Made by a program: the position numbers and the translations under genes. A stretch of DNA of 64,000 nucleotides. Origin: a bacterium (GTDB taxonomy: Bacteria > Desulfobacterota > Binatia > HRBIN30 > CADEER01). The first letter of the stretch is position 1. The number at the start of each line of letters is the position of its first letter. A model generated the notes under the pieces. That model did not search any database. It was not told where the DNA came from and saw only the letters and a list, made by a program, of their open reading frames with translations. The stretch covers positions 1 to 64,000 of the forward strand of contig JAHBUY010000001.1 in NCBI GenBank assembly GCA_019637795.1, in the 5' to 3' direction. Positions 1 through 8,374 of the stretch are shown here, one piece after another.

Positions 1-82
1 GCGAGCGGTCGTCGCCGCGGAGTCGTTTGCCCGGGTCGACGCGGTGGGGCATAGCTCGGACGGTCCGAAGGGGGGAACACCG

Positions 83-2134
83 ATGCCGCTCGTGCGCCGT
101 CTCGCCGTCCTGCTGCTCGCCTGCGCGCTCGTCGCCTGCGGTGATGACGATGCCGCGGGACCGCGGCCGACCGCGACGGTCCCGGCCGCCACGGCGACGG
201 CGAGCGCCCCGCCGACGGCGACGGCGAGCGCGCCGCCCACCGCGACCCTGGCGCCGACCCTGACCGCGACGGCGCCGCCGGCGCCGGCGACCGCGACGCG
301 CACGGCGCCGCCGAGCGAGACGCCGACGGCGACGGCCACGGCGACGCCGGCGGTCGGCGCCGTGGCGCTGTTCAGCGCCGATCCCGCCAGCCCGGACAAT
401 CCGTTCCCCAGCGATCGCCTGCTCGACGACTCGGGCCACGTCGTGCTCGCCGCCGCGCGGCTGGAGGCCGTCGTCCCGGCGGATCCGCGCTTCGATGCGA
501 CGCGCGCCTATCTCGCGTCGACGGCGGCGCAGTTCTCGGCCCTGAGCGGCTTCAGCACCTTCGCGCCCATGCAGGTGGTGCTCGACGCGCCGCCGGCGAC
601 GGGCGCGCTTCCGGAAGGGGCGGTGATCGTGATGCGGGCCGAGGCGCCGTTCGAGGCGGTGGCGGTCTCGGCGGTCGGCCTGGCCGCCGGCAGCGCCGGC
701 GCCAACGTGATCGAGATCCAGCCGTCGGTGCCGCTCGACGCGCGCGCCAGCTACGTCTACGTGGTGACCAGCACGGCGCGCGATGCCGACGGCCATCCGT
801 TGCGCCGCGACCCCGACCTGACCGCGGCGCTGCGCGGCGAGGTGCCGGCGCTGAACGGCTGGCGGGCCTCGCTGCTGCCGGCGATCCAGCACCTGCGTGA
901 CGACCTCGACGTGGCGCCGGAGTCGATCGTCGCCATCGACCGCTTCACCACCCAACCGACCACGGACGACCTGGCGTCGATCGCCGGCCGGCTCAGCGCC
1001 GGCACCCTGGTGCCGGGCGCGCCGGACTTCGCGACCCAGCTTTCCGACCTCCCGATCGGCATCTTCCCCGAGGGCACGCCGCAGTTCAGCCAGCTCGTCG
1101 GCTCCGCCACCTCGGCGAGCATCGCGGCGGTGGCGGTCGGCACCTTCGCCGCCTACGACTTCCGCGGCGAGGACGGCGCGTTCGATCCGGACAAGGTCTC
1201 CGGGGCGACCCCGCCGGGGACCAACCAGCTCGACTTCTACGTCACGATTCCGAAGGGAGCGCCGCCGCCGGCGGGCTGGCCGGTCACCCTCTTCGGCCAT
1301 GGCCTGGGGCAGAGCGGGCGGGACACCATTCTCATCGCCAACGTGCTCGGCAGCCGTGACAGCATGATGATCGGCATCTCGGCGGTGTCGCACGGCCGGC
1401 GCGGCAACTTCCTCGACTTCTTCGACTTCGCCCACCCATTCGCGACCCGCGACAACTTTCGCCAGTCGGTCGCCGACATGCTGCAGGTGATCGCGATGGT
1501 GCGCGGCGCCGACGCGCCGCCGTTCGACCAGGCGGACACCTCGCACCTGCGCTATCTCGGCCTCTCGCTGGGCGGCATCATGGGCACGGTGTTCATGGCG
1601 CACGCGCCCGACGTGCCGATCGGCATGCTGAGCGTGCCGGGCGGCGGCCTGGCGGGCATCATCCGCTCGCCGTTCATCGGCGACCTGCTGCAGCCGACGC
1701 TGGCGCAGGCGGTCGGCGTGCCGCGCGGCGACCCGTACTTCCCGGTCCTGCTGCACAACTTCATCAATGTCTCGCAGTGGGCGCTCGACCCCGGCGATCC
1801 GGTGAACGCGGCACCGTTCCTGATCGACCCGGAACGGCGGCTCCCCGGCGTGCCGGCGAAACGCATCCTGGTGCACGAGGGCATCGTCGACACCATCGTG
1901 CCGAACGAGACGACGGAGAACCTGGCGCGCGCCGCCGGCCTCGCCGATGTGAAGGCCAGCGGCGGCTGTCAGTCCGAGGACGGCTGCAGCGGCATCTGGC
2001 GCTTCGTGATGGCGGAGTACGGACAGCCCGCCAGCAACGGCCACCTGGTGACCTTCGTGGTGCCGCAGGCCCTGGCGCAGGCGAGGGCCTACCTCGAATC
2101 CGACGGCACGGCGATCATCGCCGCCGATCCATGA
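83..2134 (+). CDS. Secreted lipase-like alpha/beta-hydrolase lipoprotein
   Basis: Predicted lipid-anchored esterase or lipase of 683 residues. Residues 1-19 are a type II signal peptide ending in the lipobox L-V-A-C (Cys19). An Ala/Thr/Pro-rich linker runs to about residue 90. The rest reads as an alpha/beta-hydrolase: G-H-G-L-G at 405-409 (oxyanion side), nucleophile elbow G-L-S-L-G with Ser495, and candidate Asp (I-V-D-T-I-V) and His (S-N-G-H) near the C-terminus. The early globular part (D-P-A-S-P-D-N-P-F-P-S-D) resembles the N-terminal domain of bacterial virulence-factor lipases. ATG 83 is chosen over ATG 44 because it follows a G-rich ribosome binding site (AAGGGGGGAA) and opens the signal peptide. 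The substrate cannot be read from the sequence. Confidence 0.8.
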   Translation: MPLVRRLAVLLLACALVACGDDDAAGPRPTATVPAATATASAPPTATASAPPTATLAPTLTATAPPAPATATRTAPPSETPTATATATPAVGAVALFSADPASPDNPFPSDRLLDDSGHVVLAAARLEAVVPADPRFDATRAYLASTAAQFSALSGFSTFAPMQVVLDAPPATGALPEGAVIVMRAEAPFEAVAVSAVGLAAGSAGANVIEIQPSVPLDARASYVYVVTSTARDADGHPLRRDPDLTAALRGEVPALNGWRASLLPAIQHLRDDLDVAPESIVAIDRFTTQPTTDDLASIAGRLSAGTLVPGAPDFATQLSDLPIGIFPEGTPQFSQLVGSATSASIAAVAVGTFAAYDFRGEDGAFDPDKVSGATPPGTNQLDFYVTIPKGAPPPAGWPVTLFGHGLGQSGRDTILIANVLGSRDSMMIGISAVSHGRRGNFLDFFDFAHPFATRDNFRQSVADMLQVIAMVRGADAPPFDQADTSHLRYLGLSLGGIMGTVFMAHAPDVPIGMLSVPGGGLAGIIRSPFIGDLLQPTLAQAVGVPRGDPYFPVLLHNFINVSQWALDPGDPVNAAPFLIDPERRLPGVPAKRILVHEGIVDTIVPNETTENLARAAGLADVKASGGCQSEDGCSGIWRFVMAEYGQPASNGHLVTFVVPQALAQARAYLESDGTAIIAADP

Positions 2135-2158
2135 CGTCGGCGCGGCGGCGGGCGCGGG

Positions 2159-3412
2159 TCAGCGGGCCGGATGCTGGCGCGGGATCTGCAGGCCCGCGCC
2201 CTGCCCCGAGGTCTCGGCGACGGCGCGCCCGTAGGCCTGGAAGGTCTCGATCTGGTCGTCGCTCGGCTGCGGCATGAAGGTCTTGCGCCGCAGCGCGGCG
2301 GCGATCGCCGGCGCCAGGCGCTCGGCCTTGGCGCGCTCGCGCTCGCCTTCGTGCGCCGTGAACTCGGGCATCACCTCGGCGGCGAAGAGCTGCAGCGATT
2401 CGCAGATGTGCTCGTGGCGGTTGCGGCCGCCCTGCTGGATGAAGATGACCTGGTCGACGCCGACGTCGGCGAACTTGCGCAGGTGGGCGCGCAGCATCTC
2501 CGGCGTGCCGATGCCGCCCTCGACCGGCCCCATGTCGGGCATCGCGTCGCGCACCCCCTCGAAGCTCTTCCAGATGTCGGTGCGGCCCGGCCGGTGGATG
2601 CCGAACAGGTAGTAGTGCGCCAGGGCGAAGCCGAAGAAGCGGAAGCCGTCGAGACCGCGGCGGCGCGCCTCGGCGGCGTCGCGGTGGCAGGAGAAGCCGG
2701 TGACCATGGCGACGTTCGGATTGGGCGCCCAGCCGATCGGCTCGCACTCGCGCTCGAACGTCCGGTAGTAATCGTCGACCCAGTGGCGCGCCTCGTTGGG
2801 ATCGACGAAGGCGAAGGTGAGCGCGCCGAGCCCGAGCTTGGCGGCGGTGTGGATGGTGTCGCGGTTCGAGCACGCCAGCCACATCGGCGGGTGCGGCTTC
2901 TGCACCGGCTTCGGCACCAGGTTGCGACAGGGCATGGAGAAGAACTCGCCCTGGAAGCCGGGATAGGGATCCATGGCCAGCAGGTTGGCGCACTGCTCGG
3001 TGGCCTCGCGCCACATCGCGCGCTTCTTCGCCGGGTCGATGCCGAAGCCCTCGAGCTCGGCGCGCGAGGCGGACTCGCCGGTGCCGAAGTCGACGCGGCC
3101 CCCGGAGACCAGGTCGAGGGCGGCGATGCGCGCCGCCACCTTGGCCGGGTGGTTGTATCCCGGCGGCGTGAGGACGATGCCGTGGCCGAGCCGGATGCGT
3201 CGCGTGCGTTGCGAGCAGGCGGCGAGGAACACTTCGGGGGCCGGCGAGTGCGAGTACTCCTCGAGGAAGTGGTGCTCGACCTCCCACGCGTAGTCGATGC
3301 CCAGCCGATCCGCGAGCTCCACCTGGTCGAGCGCCTCCTGGTACAGCCGCAGCTCGCTGTCCGGCTCCCAGGGCCGCGGCAACTGGTGCTCGTAGAAGAT
3401 GCCGAACTTCAT
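2159..3412 (-). CDS. LLM-class flavin-dependent oxidoreductase (luciferase-like monooxygenase)
   Basis: A 417-residue luciferase-like TIM-barrel monooxygenase, expected to use reduced F420 or FMN on a small organic substrate. Family features visible are the start M-K-F-G-I-F-Y-E-H, the segment E-V-E-H-H-F-L-E-E-Y-S near 45-55, the run R-I-R-L-G-H-G-I-V-L-T-P-P-G-Y-N-H-P, and G-R-V-D-F-G-T-G-E-S about residue 105. The C-terminus is polar and Arg-rich. It is a single gene, convergent with the lipoprotein hydrolase and separated from it by only 24 bases. Which cofactor and substrate it uses cannot be told from sequence alone. Confidence 0.85.
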   Translation of the reverse strand: MKFGIFYEHQLPRPWEPDSELRLYQEALDQVELADRLGIDYAWEVEHHFLEEYSHSPAPEVFLAACSQRTRRIRLGHGIVLTPPGYNHPAKVAARIAALDLVSGGRVDFGTGESASRAELEGFGIDPAKKRAMWREATEQCANLLAMDPYPGFQGEFFSMPCRNLVPKPVQKPHPPMWLACSNRDTIHTAAKLGLGALTFAFVDPNEARHWVDDYYRTFERECEPIGWAPNPNVAMVTGFSCHRDAAEARRRGLDGFRFFGFALAHYYLFGIHRPGRTDIWKSFEGVRDAMPDMGPVEGGIGTPEMLRAHLRKFADVGVDQVIFIQQGGRNRHEHICESLQLFAAEVMPEFTAHEGERERAKAERLAPAIAAALRRKTFMPQPSDDQIETFQAYGRAVAETSGQGAGLQIPRQHPAR

Positions 3413-3575
3413 CCACCCTCCCCGTTCGACCGCGACCTAAGCACAGTCGGCGGCGGCATGAACAGGAAAGCGGCGCGACCGGTCGCCCGCAGGTGGCGAG
3501 CGGCTGGATGGGCTTGCGCGCGGATCGCGGCGCCATGCGCGCGCCGTCAGGCGCCGCCGGCGCGGCGCCCGGGCA

Positions 3576-4430
3576 TCAGCGGAACAGGGCCTTCGCCAGC
3601 TCGCCGCGGAAGCGTTCGGTGAGGTCGTTGGAATTGCCGAGGATGTCGAAGATGTCGACCATCGCCCTGCGGGCGCCGTCGTCGTGGAGGCGGCGGTCGC
3701 GCCGCACGATCACCAGGAAGTGCTGCAGCGCCTCCTCGTGGAATCCGGCGCCGGCCAGCGCCTGGGCGAGGGCGAAGCGGGCCTCGAGATCGTCCGGGCT
3801 GTCCGCCAGGCGGGCGCGCAGGGCGTCGATGTCGCCACTCCCCGATTGGCGGATGCGCACCGCCGCCGCCAGTCGATCGGCGGCCATGCGCTGGGGGCCG
3901 CCACCGACCCGGTCCAGCAGCGCCAGCGCGTCCTCGTGGGCGTCGCGCCCGGCGAGGACGGTCGCCAGACCCAGCAGCGCCTTGTCCGAGTGCCGATCCT
4001 CGGCCAGCACCTGGCGGAACAGCGCCTCGGCCTCCTCCACCTGGCCGGCGGCGAGGAGCACGGCGCCCTCCTCGGCCATCCGTTCGGGGCGGCTTGGCAA
4101 CAGGCGGGTCAGGAAATCGCGCACCGCGGTCTGGGATTGCGCGCCGAGGAACTGTCCGACGATCTCGCCGTTGCGCAGACCGATGACCATCGGGATGCTC
4201 TGAACGCTGAAGGCCGTGGCCAGCATCGGGTTCTGGTCGATGTTCACCTTCGCCAGCTCGAGGGCGCCGCCGTGTTCGGCGACGAGGCGCTCGAGCAGCG
4301 GCCCGAGGGTGCGGCAGGGCGCGCACCACTCGGCCCAGAAGTCGACCACCACCGGGACATGGTACGAGCGGTCCATCACCCGCGCCTCGAAATCAGCGTC
4401 GGTGACATCGAACACGTGTGGGCCAGCCAT
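3576..4430 (-). CDS. cnoX: Thioredoxin-domain TPR protein, CnoX/YbbN type
   Basis: A 284-residue two-domain protein. Residues 1-110 are a thioredoxin fold with the active site W-C-A-P-C (Cys36, Cys39). The remainder is a helical repeat region (E-A-E-A-L-F-R-Q-V-L, D-A-L-A-L-L, A-L-Q-H-F-L) of the kind that forms the TPR domain of CnoX. In that family the protein acts as a holdase chaperone protecting substrates from chlorine stress and handing them to GroEL or DnaK. Length equals that of E. coli CnoX. The ATG at 4430 fits the family N-terminus (V-F-D-V-T-D-A-D-F); an upstream in-frame start at 4484 would add a poorly conserved 18-residue tail. No clear ribosome binding site precedes either start. 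Confidence 0.8.
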   Translation of the reverse strand: MAGPHVFDVTDADFEARVMDRSYHVPVVVDFWAEWCAPCRTLGPLLERLVAEHGGALELAKVNIDQNPMLATAFSVQSIPMVIGLRNGEIVGQFLGAQSQTAVRDFLTRLLPSRPERMAEEGAVLLAAGQVEEAEALFRQVLAEDRHSDKALLGLATVLAGRDAHEDALALLDRVGGGPQRMAADRLAAAVRIRQSGSGDIDALRARLADSPDDLEARFALAQALAGAGFHEEALQHFLVIVRRDRRLHDDGARRAMVDIFDILGNSNDLTERFRGELAKALFR

Positions 4431-4567
4431 GGGGGGGAAGATGCCAGAAAGCCGCGCCCGATCAACGCCACCGCGCCTGGTCAAGCTCGCGCCGCCGCCG
4501 CTCGCGCGCGCGTGCCGCCTCTGAAATGGCTTTGCGACCCGGTCGGAGACGGGATACGGACCCGCGC

Positions 4568-5281
<714 letters not shown>

Positions 5282-5288
5282 GCCGCCG

Positions 5289-5741
5289 TCAGCCGAAGAA
5301 TTTCCGCATCTGCCGGCGATCGCGCTTGGTCGGGCGGCCGCTGCCCGGGTCGCGGCGCGGCAGGGTCGAGTCCGCAACCGGCTCCGGCGGCGGTGGCGGG
5401 GTGAGGTCTTCGTACAGCGCGCGAGCCACGCTGGCCGGGCCGCGGCGCTCGGCGAGGTCGAGCACTTTCCAGATGCGCCGGCCGCCCGGGGTGGTGAAGG
5501 CGACCTCGTCGCCGGGGCGGATCAGCTTGTGCGGCTTGGCGCCGGCGTCGTTGACCATGACCTTGCCGCCGTCGCAGGCCTGAGCCGCCTGCGATCGCGA
5601 CTTGAAGGCGCGCGCCGCCCACAGCCAGCGATCGACGCGCGTCGTCGGATTGGATGCGTTCGTGACCGGGCCTCCCGGCTCATTACCTAGCGCAGAAGGC
5701 CAGCGCCGATCACGCGGCGGGGCGCCCCCCGCCGCGTCCAT
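5289..5741 (-). CDS. hslR: S4-domain RNA-binding protein (Hsp15-like)
   Basis: A 150-residue protein with an S4 RNA-binding domain: R-V-D-R-W-L-W-A-A-R-A-F-K-S-R-S-Q-A-A followed by G-G-K-V-M-V-N-D. The tail is basic and Pro-rich (R-R-D-P-G-S-G-R-P-T-K-R-D-R-R). Hsp15 in E. coli binds stalled 50S subunits that carry peptidyl-tRNA and helps rescue them. The first about 30 residues look unlike the family. The only in-frame ATG is 5741, so the true start may lie later at a rarer codon. It lies 9 bases downstream of the small membrane-protein gene on the same strand and may be cotranscribed with it. Confidence 0.75.
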   Translation of the reverse strand: MDAAGGAPPRDRRWPSALGNEPGGPVTNASNPTTRVDRWLWAARAFKSRSQAAQACDGGKVMVNDAGAKPHKLIRPGDEVAFTTPGGRRIWKVLDLAERRGPASVARALYEDLTPPPPPEPVADSTLPRRDPGSGRPTKRDRRQMRKFFG

Positions 5742-5750
5742 CGGTTGTCC

Positions 5751-5972
5751 TCATGCCGCAGCCTGTTTCACCGCCGGTTCGTGGTCGTCGACCATCCGGG
5801 GGTGGAACGGTACCGGCACGATCTCGCAGCGCGGGTCTGCGTGCGCCCGCAGGGCCAGCCATCCGATGCGGATCGCCCCCACCAGGGCCACCGTCGCCAG
5901 GCCGAGGGTGAAGAACCCCGCGGACCAGTCGAAGGCGGAGGGAATCGAGCCCGTGCACGGATACCAGAACAT
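5751..5972 (-). CDS. Small single-span membrane protein
   Basis: A 73-residue protein of unknown function. It has one hydrophobic helix, about residues 17-40 (S-A-G-F-F-T-L-G-L-A-T-V-A-L-V-G-A-I), then a polar, acidic and His-containing tail. The start is well supported: a strong Shine-Dalgarno AAGGAGAGG lies just upstream of the ATG. It sits 48 bases after the XRE regulator gene and 9 bases before the S4 gene, all on the same strand, which suggests a short operon. I recognise no family. Confidence 0.65.
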   Translation of the reverse strand: MFWYPCTGSIPSAFDWSAGFFTLGLATVALVGAIRIGWLALRAHADPRCEIVPVPFHPRMVDDHEPAVKQAAA

Positions 5973-6020
5973 GCCTCTCCTTCCTTTCAGCTCATCGCTG
6001 AAGCGCGGAGGTCGCCGAAT

Positions 6021-6290
6021 CTACGCCGCAACCGCCCGAATACCGGCGCTGCCACCGACGACGTTCCGCTCGACCGACTCGCCGCACCCTTCGGCCTCGA
6101 GGAACCACTCCATCGGCCGCCCGGTGTACCGGGCGATCCGGAAGAGGACCTCGGTCGAGGGAATGCGGCCGTTCATGTAGTTGTAGATGGCCGACAGGCT
6201 GACGCCGATGTCGTAGGCGAACGCCTTCGGCTCGTCTGCCACCACCTCGCGCAGCCGCTCCGCCACAAAGTTCGCATCGAGCCCTTGCAT
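6021..6290 (-). CDS. XRE-family helix-turn-helix regulator
   Basis: An 89-residue protein consisting almost entirely of one Cro/C1-type helix-turn-helix: F-V-A-E-R-L-R-E-V-V, then F-A-Y-D-I-G-V-S-L-S-A-I-Y-N-Y-M-N-G as the HTH pair, then P-S-T-E-V-L-F-R-I-A-R-Y-T-G. It is likely a DNA-binding repressor. ATG 6290 follows an excellent ribosome binding site (GGAGGAGACAACG). A longer open frame reaching 6488 would read through an intrinsic terminator and is rejected. It is followed at 48 bases by a small membrane protein, an arrangement seen in stress and toxin-like modules. Confidence 0.8.
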   Translation of the reverse strand: MQGLDANFVAERLREVVADEPKAFAYDIGVSLSAIYNYMNGRIPSTEVLFRIARYTGRPMEWFLEAEGCGESVERNVVGGSAGIRAVAA

Positions 6291-6396
6291 CGTTGTCTCC
6301 TCCATTTTCGTTGTGTTGCGCCACGCGCCGTGTCGTGAGCCGCGATCCTGCCGGCCGGTCAGATCGTGGCTCGCGCGGTCCCTCGCGCCAGAGACC

Positions 6397-6435
6397 AAAA
6401 AAAAGGGCCACCGGTTTTCCCGGTGGCCCTTTTTT
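6397..6435 (-). terminator. Strong bidirectional intrinsic terminator
   Basis: A perfect 10-bp stem GGGCCACCGG (6405-6414) pairs with CCGGTGGCCC (6420-6429) around a 5-base loop. It is flanked by eight A on the left and six T on the right. Read on the minus strand it has a U8 tail and lies 28 bases after the stop of the 56-codon ORF at 6463-6633. It is the clearest terminator in the window. It would also stop plus-strand transcription. Confidence 0.9.
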
Positions 6436-6462
6436 GAGCAGAAGGTTTGAGGTCGTGTTGCC

Positions 6463-6633
6463 CTAGGAGATCCCTCCCGCTGGACCACCGGTCGCCGCCG
6501 GTCGAATGGTGGTACGCACCTTATTGGCGCGCGGCGCCACCACCTGGACCGAGGCGAACGCCACCGCGCCGACGCACCACATCGCGCCGCCGTCGGCGAT
6601 TAGATGGGTGATTTGCGTGTGCACGGTCTGCAT
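6463..6633 (-). CDS. Predicted 56-residue small membrane protein (unlisted ORF)
   Basis: A short ORF ATG-TAG on the minus strand, encoding 56 residues: a polar N-terminus (M-Q-T-V-H-T-Q-I-T-H-L-I-A-D), a hydrophobic stretch around residues 18-34 (M-W-C-V-G-A-V-A-F-A-S-V-Q-V-V-A), then a basic Gly-rich tail. Third codon positions are mostly G or C through the middle, as in neighbouring genes. Its stop is followed 28 bases later by the strong intrinsic terminator, which otherwise would terminate nothing on this strand. The ribosome binding site is weak (GGA eight bases upstream). No family recognised; it could instead mark a small RNA ending at the same terminator. Confidence 0.5.
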   Translation of the reverse strand: MQTVHTQITHLIADGGAMWCVGAVAFASVQVVAPRANKVRTTIRPAATGGPAGGIS

Positions 6634-6779
6634 CGATCTAGTCCGCGATTGGTATGGGCGGCTTGTATCGCAGTTCGCGGATTCGGCGCAAGACGATTTC
6701 TCCTACGAGCGTGGAACGGCTCGCGCTGGCGACCGACCGATCCCAGGGGGTTCGCGTGCCTGCGGTCCGCGTGTGCTAC

Positions 6780-7898
6780 ATGAGCGGCCCAATGACCCCG
6801 TCCCGCCAGACCGTCGGCATCCTGTTCGGTGGCCGATCGGGTGAGCACCCGATCTCGATCCGCTCCTCCCGCTTCGTGGTCGAGTCGCTCGATCGGCAGC
6901 GATTTCAACCGGCTCTGATCGGCATCGACCGCGCCGGGGGCTGGCACCTGCTGGCGGAGGACGCGTACTGGAAGCTCGCCGACGAGCTGACGCCGGACGC
7001 CGGCCGCCCGGTGGTGCCGCTGCCGCGCGGCGGCCGCTGCGGGCTGCTCGATCCGCGCCAGCCAGGGGCGTCGCTGCCGGATCTCGACCTCGTCTTCCCC
7101 GTCCTGCACGGACCGTACGGCGAGGACGGCACGATTCAGGGGCTGCTCGACAGCTTCGACGTGCCCTATGTGGGCGTCGGCGTGCTCGCCGCCGCGGTGT
7201 GCATGGACAAGGACGTGTGCAAGCGGCTGTTGCGCGATGCCGGCATCGACATCGTGCCCTACGTTCTGGTCACCGCGCGCGACTGGGCGCAGCGGCGCGA
7301 GACGGTGCGGGGCGCCATCGCCGCCCTGGGCCGACCGCTGTTCGTGAAACCCGCCAACCTGGGGTCGTCCCTCGGCGTGACACGGGTGAGCGAGAACGCC
7401 CCCGCCGTCCTCGAGGCGGCGATCGACGCCGCCCTGGCGCTCGACGCCAAGGTCCTGGTCGAGCGCGCCATCGAAGGCCGGGAGATCGAATGCGCGGTGC
7501 TCGGCAACGACGACCCCCGGGCCTCGGTTGCGGGCGAGATCGTGCCCGGCGAGGCGTTCTACTCGTACGAGGACAAGTACGCCGCCCACAGCCTGGCGCA
7601 GACGCGGATCCCAGCCGACCTCGACGACGAGACCGGTGAGCGCATCCGCGAGCTCGCGGTCCGCGCCTACCGCACCGTCGAGTGCAGCGGCATGGCGCGG
7701 GTGGACTTCTTCCTCGAGAACGGCAGCGGCAGGGTGTACGTCAACGAGCTCAACACCATCCCCGGGTTCACCTCGATCAGCATGTACCCGAAGTTGTGGG
7801 AGGCGAGCGGACTGGCGGGACCGGCTCTGGTCTCGCGGCTCCTCGAGCTGGCGGCGGAACGCCACGAATCGCGCCGCCGCCGCGCCGTGGCGGGCTGA
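6780..7898 (+). CDS. ddl: D-alanine--D-alanine ligase
   Basis: A 372-residue ATP-grasp ligase making D-Ala-D-Ala for peptidoglycan precursors in the cytoplasm. Visible motifs are the N-terminal V-G-I-L-F-G-G-R-S-G-E-H (ligand-binding loop), V-F-P-V-L-H-G-P-Y-G-E-D-G-T-I-Q-G, L-F-V-K-P-A-N-L-G-S-S-L-G-V (ATP-grasp), the loop F-Y-S-Y-E-D-K-Y, and the metal site Y-V-N-E-L-N-T-I-P-G-F-T. The inserted C-D-R-A-type middle region matches DdlA-like enzymes. ATG 6780 is preferred because it lies closest to the family start; ATG 6792 is an alternative and upstream codons are not conserved. The gene is isolated rather than in a mur cluster. Confidence 0.93.
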   Translation: MSGPMTPSRQTVGILFGGRSGEHPISIRSSRFVVESLDRQRFQPALIGIDRAGGWHLLAEDAYWKLADELTPDAGRPVVPLPRGGRCGLLDPRQPGASLPDLDLVFPVLHGPYGEDGTIQGLLDSFDVPYVGVGVLAAAVCMDKDVCKRLLRDAGIDIVPYVLVTARDWAQRRETVRGAIAALGRPLFVKPANLGSSLGVTRVSENAPAVLEAAIDAALALDAKVLVERAIEGREIECAVLGNDDPRASVAGEIVPGEAFYSYEDKYAAHSLAQTRIPADLDDETGERIRELAVRAYRTVECSGMARVDFFLENGSGRVYVNELNTIPGFTSISMYPKLWEASGLAGPALVSRLLELAAERHESRRRRAVAG

Positions 7899-7914
7899 CC
7901 TCGGGACGAAAAAA

Positions 7915-7979
7915 AACCGCGGATCACACCGATTCGGATGAAGGCGGCCTCATCCGTGCAATCCGTGTGATCCGCGGTT
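7915..7979. repeat. Inverted repeat with 15-bp perfect arms between convergent genes
   Basis: Arm AACCGCGGATCACAC (7915-7929) is exactly complementary to GTGTGATCCGCGGTT (7965-7979). The inner segments GATTCGGATGA and TCATCCGTGCAATC extend the pairing imperfectly around an AGGCGGCC loop. It fills the gap between ddl and the convergent small exported protein. An A8 run precedes the left arm, so it may act as a terminator. Degenerate relatives of the same ATCCGTG-type word occur near 12919-12968 and 36585-36650. Confidence 0.8.
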
Positions 7980-8025
7980 CGTCGTTCGTCCGTCGCGGAT
8001 GCCCCGGGCGCGCCGGCCGGCGCTG

Positions 8026-8310
8026 CTACATGTGCTCGCCCATCCGGTTGTAGTTCCCCTCCTCGCCGATCGGCTGGTAGCCGAACACGCGGTCGAGGCC
8101 GGGCCGGGACACGATGTAGTGGAAGGGGCGCATCACCAGCCACTCGACCGTGAAGCCCACCGGGTAGATCACGTAGTAAGCGAGACGGAGCGGGTTGCTG
8201 AACGCGTCCTCGTACTCCTGCTCATCCGCGTACCGATCGTCGGCGGTCGCCGCGCGAGCCGCCAGCGACACCATCGACGCCATCATCAGGGCCAGAAGCA
8301 GACGTTTCAT
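8026..8310 (-). CDS. Small exported protein of unknown function
   Basis: A 94-residue protein with a Sec signal peptide (M-K-R-L-L-L-A-L-M-M-A-S-M-V-S-L-A-A-R-A, predicted cut near A-A-T-A). The mature part is acidic, then Tyr/Phe-rich (L-A-Y-Y-V-I-Y-P-V-G-F-T-V-E-W), ending in P-I-G-E-E-G-N-Y-N-R-M-G-E-H-M. The central hydrophobic stretch could hold it in a membrane. I recognise no characterised family. It is convergent with ddl. Confidence 0.72.
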   Translation of the reverse strand: MKRLLLALMMASMVSLAARAATADDRYADEQEYEDAFSNPLRLAYYVIYPVGFTVEWLVMRPFHYIVSRPGLDRVFGYQPIGEEGNYNRMGEHM

Positions 8311-8374
8311 GACCGACTCCCTTCCGGCTGCAAACTAGCCCCGCCCGTGGCGCCTCGCAACCGCGATTTGTGCA

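Noticed and set aside
186..350. Repetitive GCGACGGCG-type DNA at 186-350, 40620-40960 and 42500-42750
   Set aside because: These encode Thr/Pro/Ala linkers; the repeats are codon-level low complexity, not CRISPR or satellite DNA.
6291..6488. Upstream extension of the XRE gene
   Set aside because: It would run through the intrinsic terminator and ignore the strong ribosome binding site before ATG 6290.
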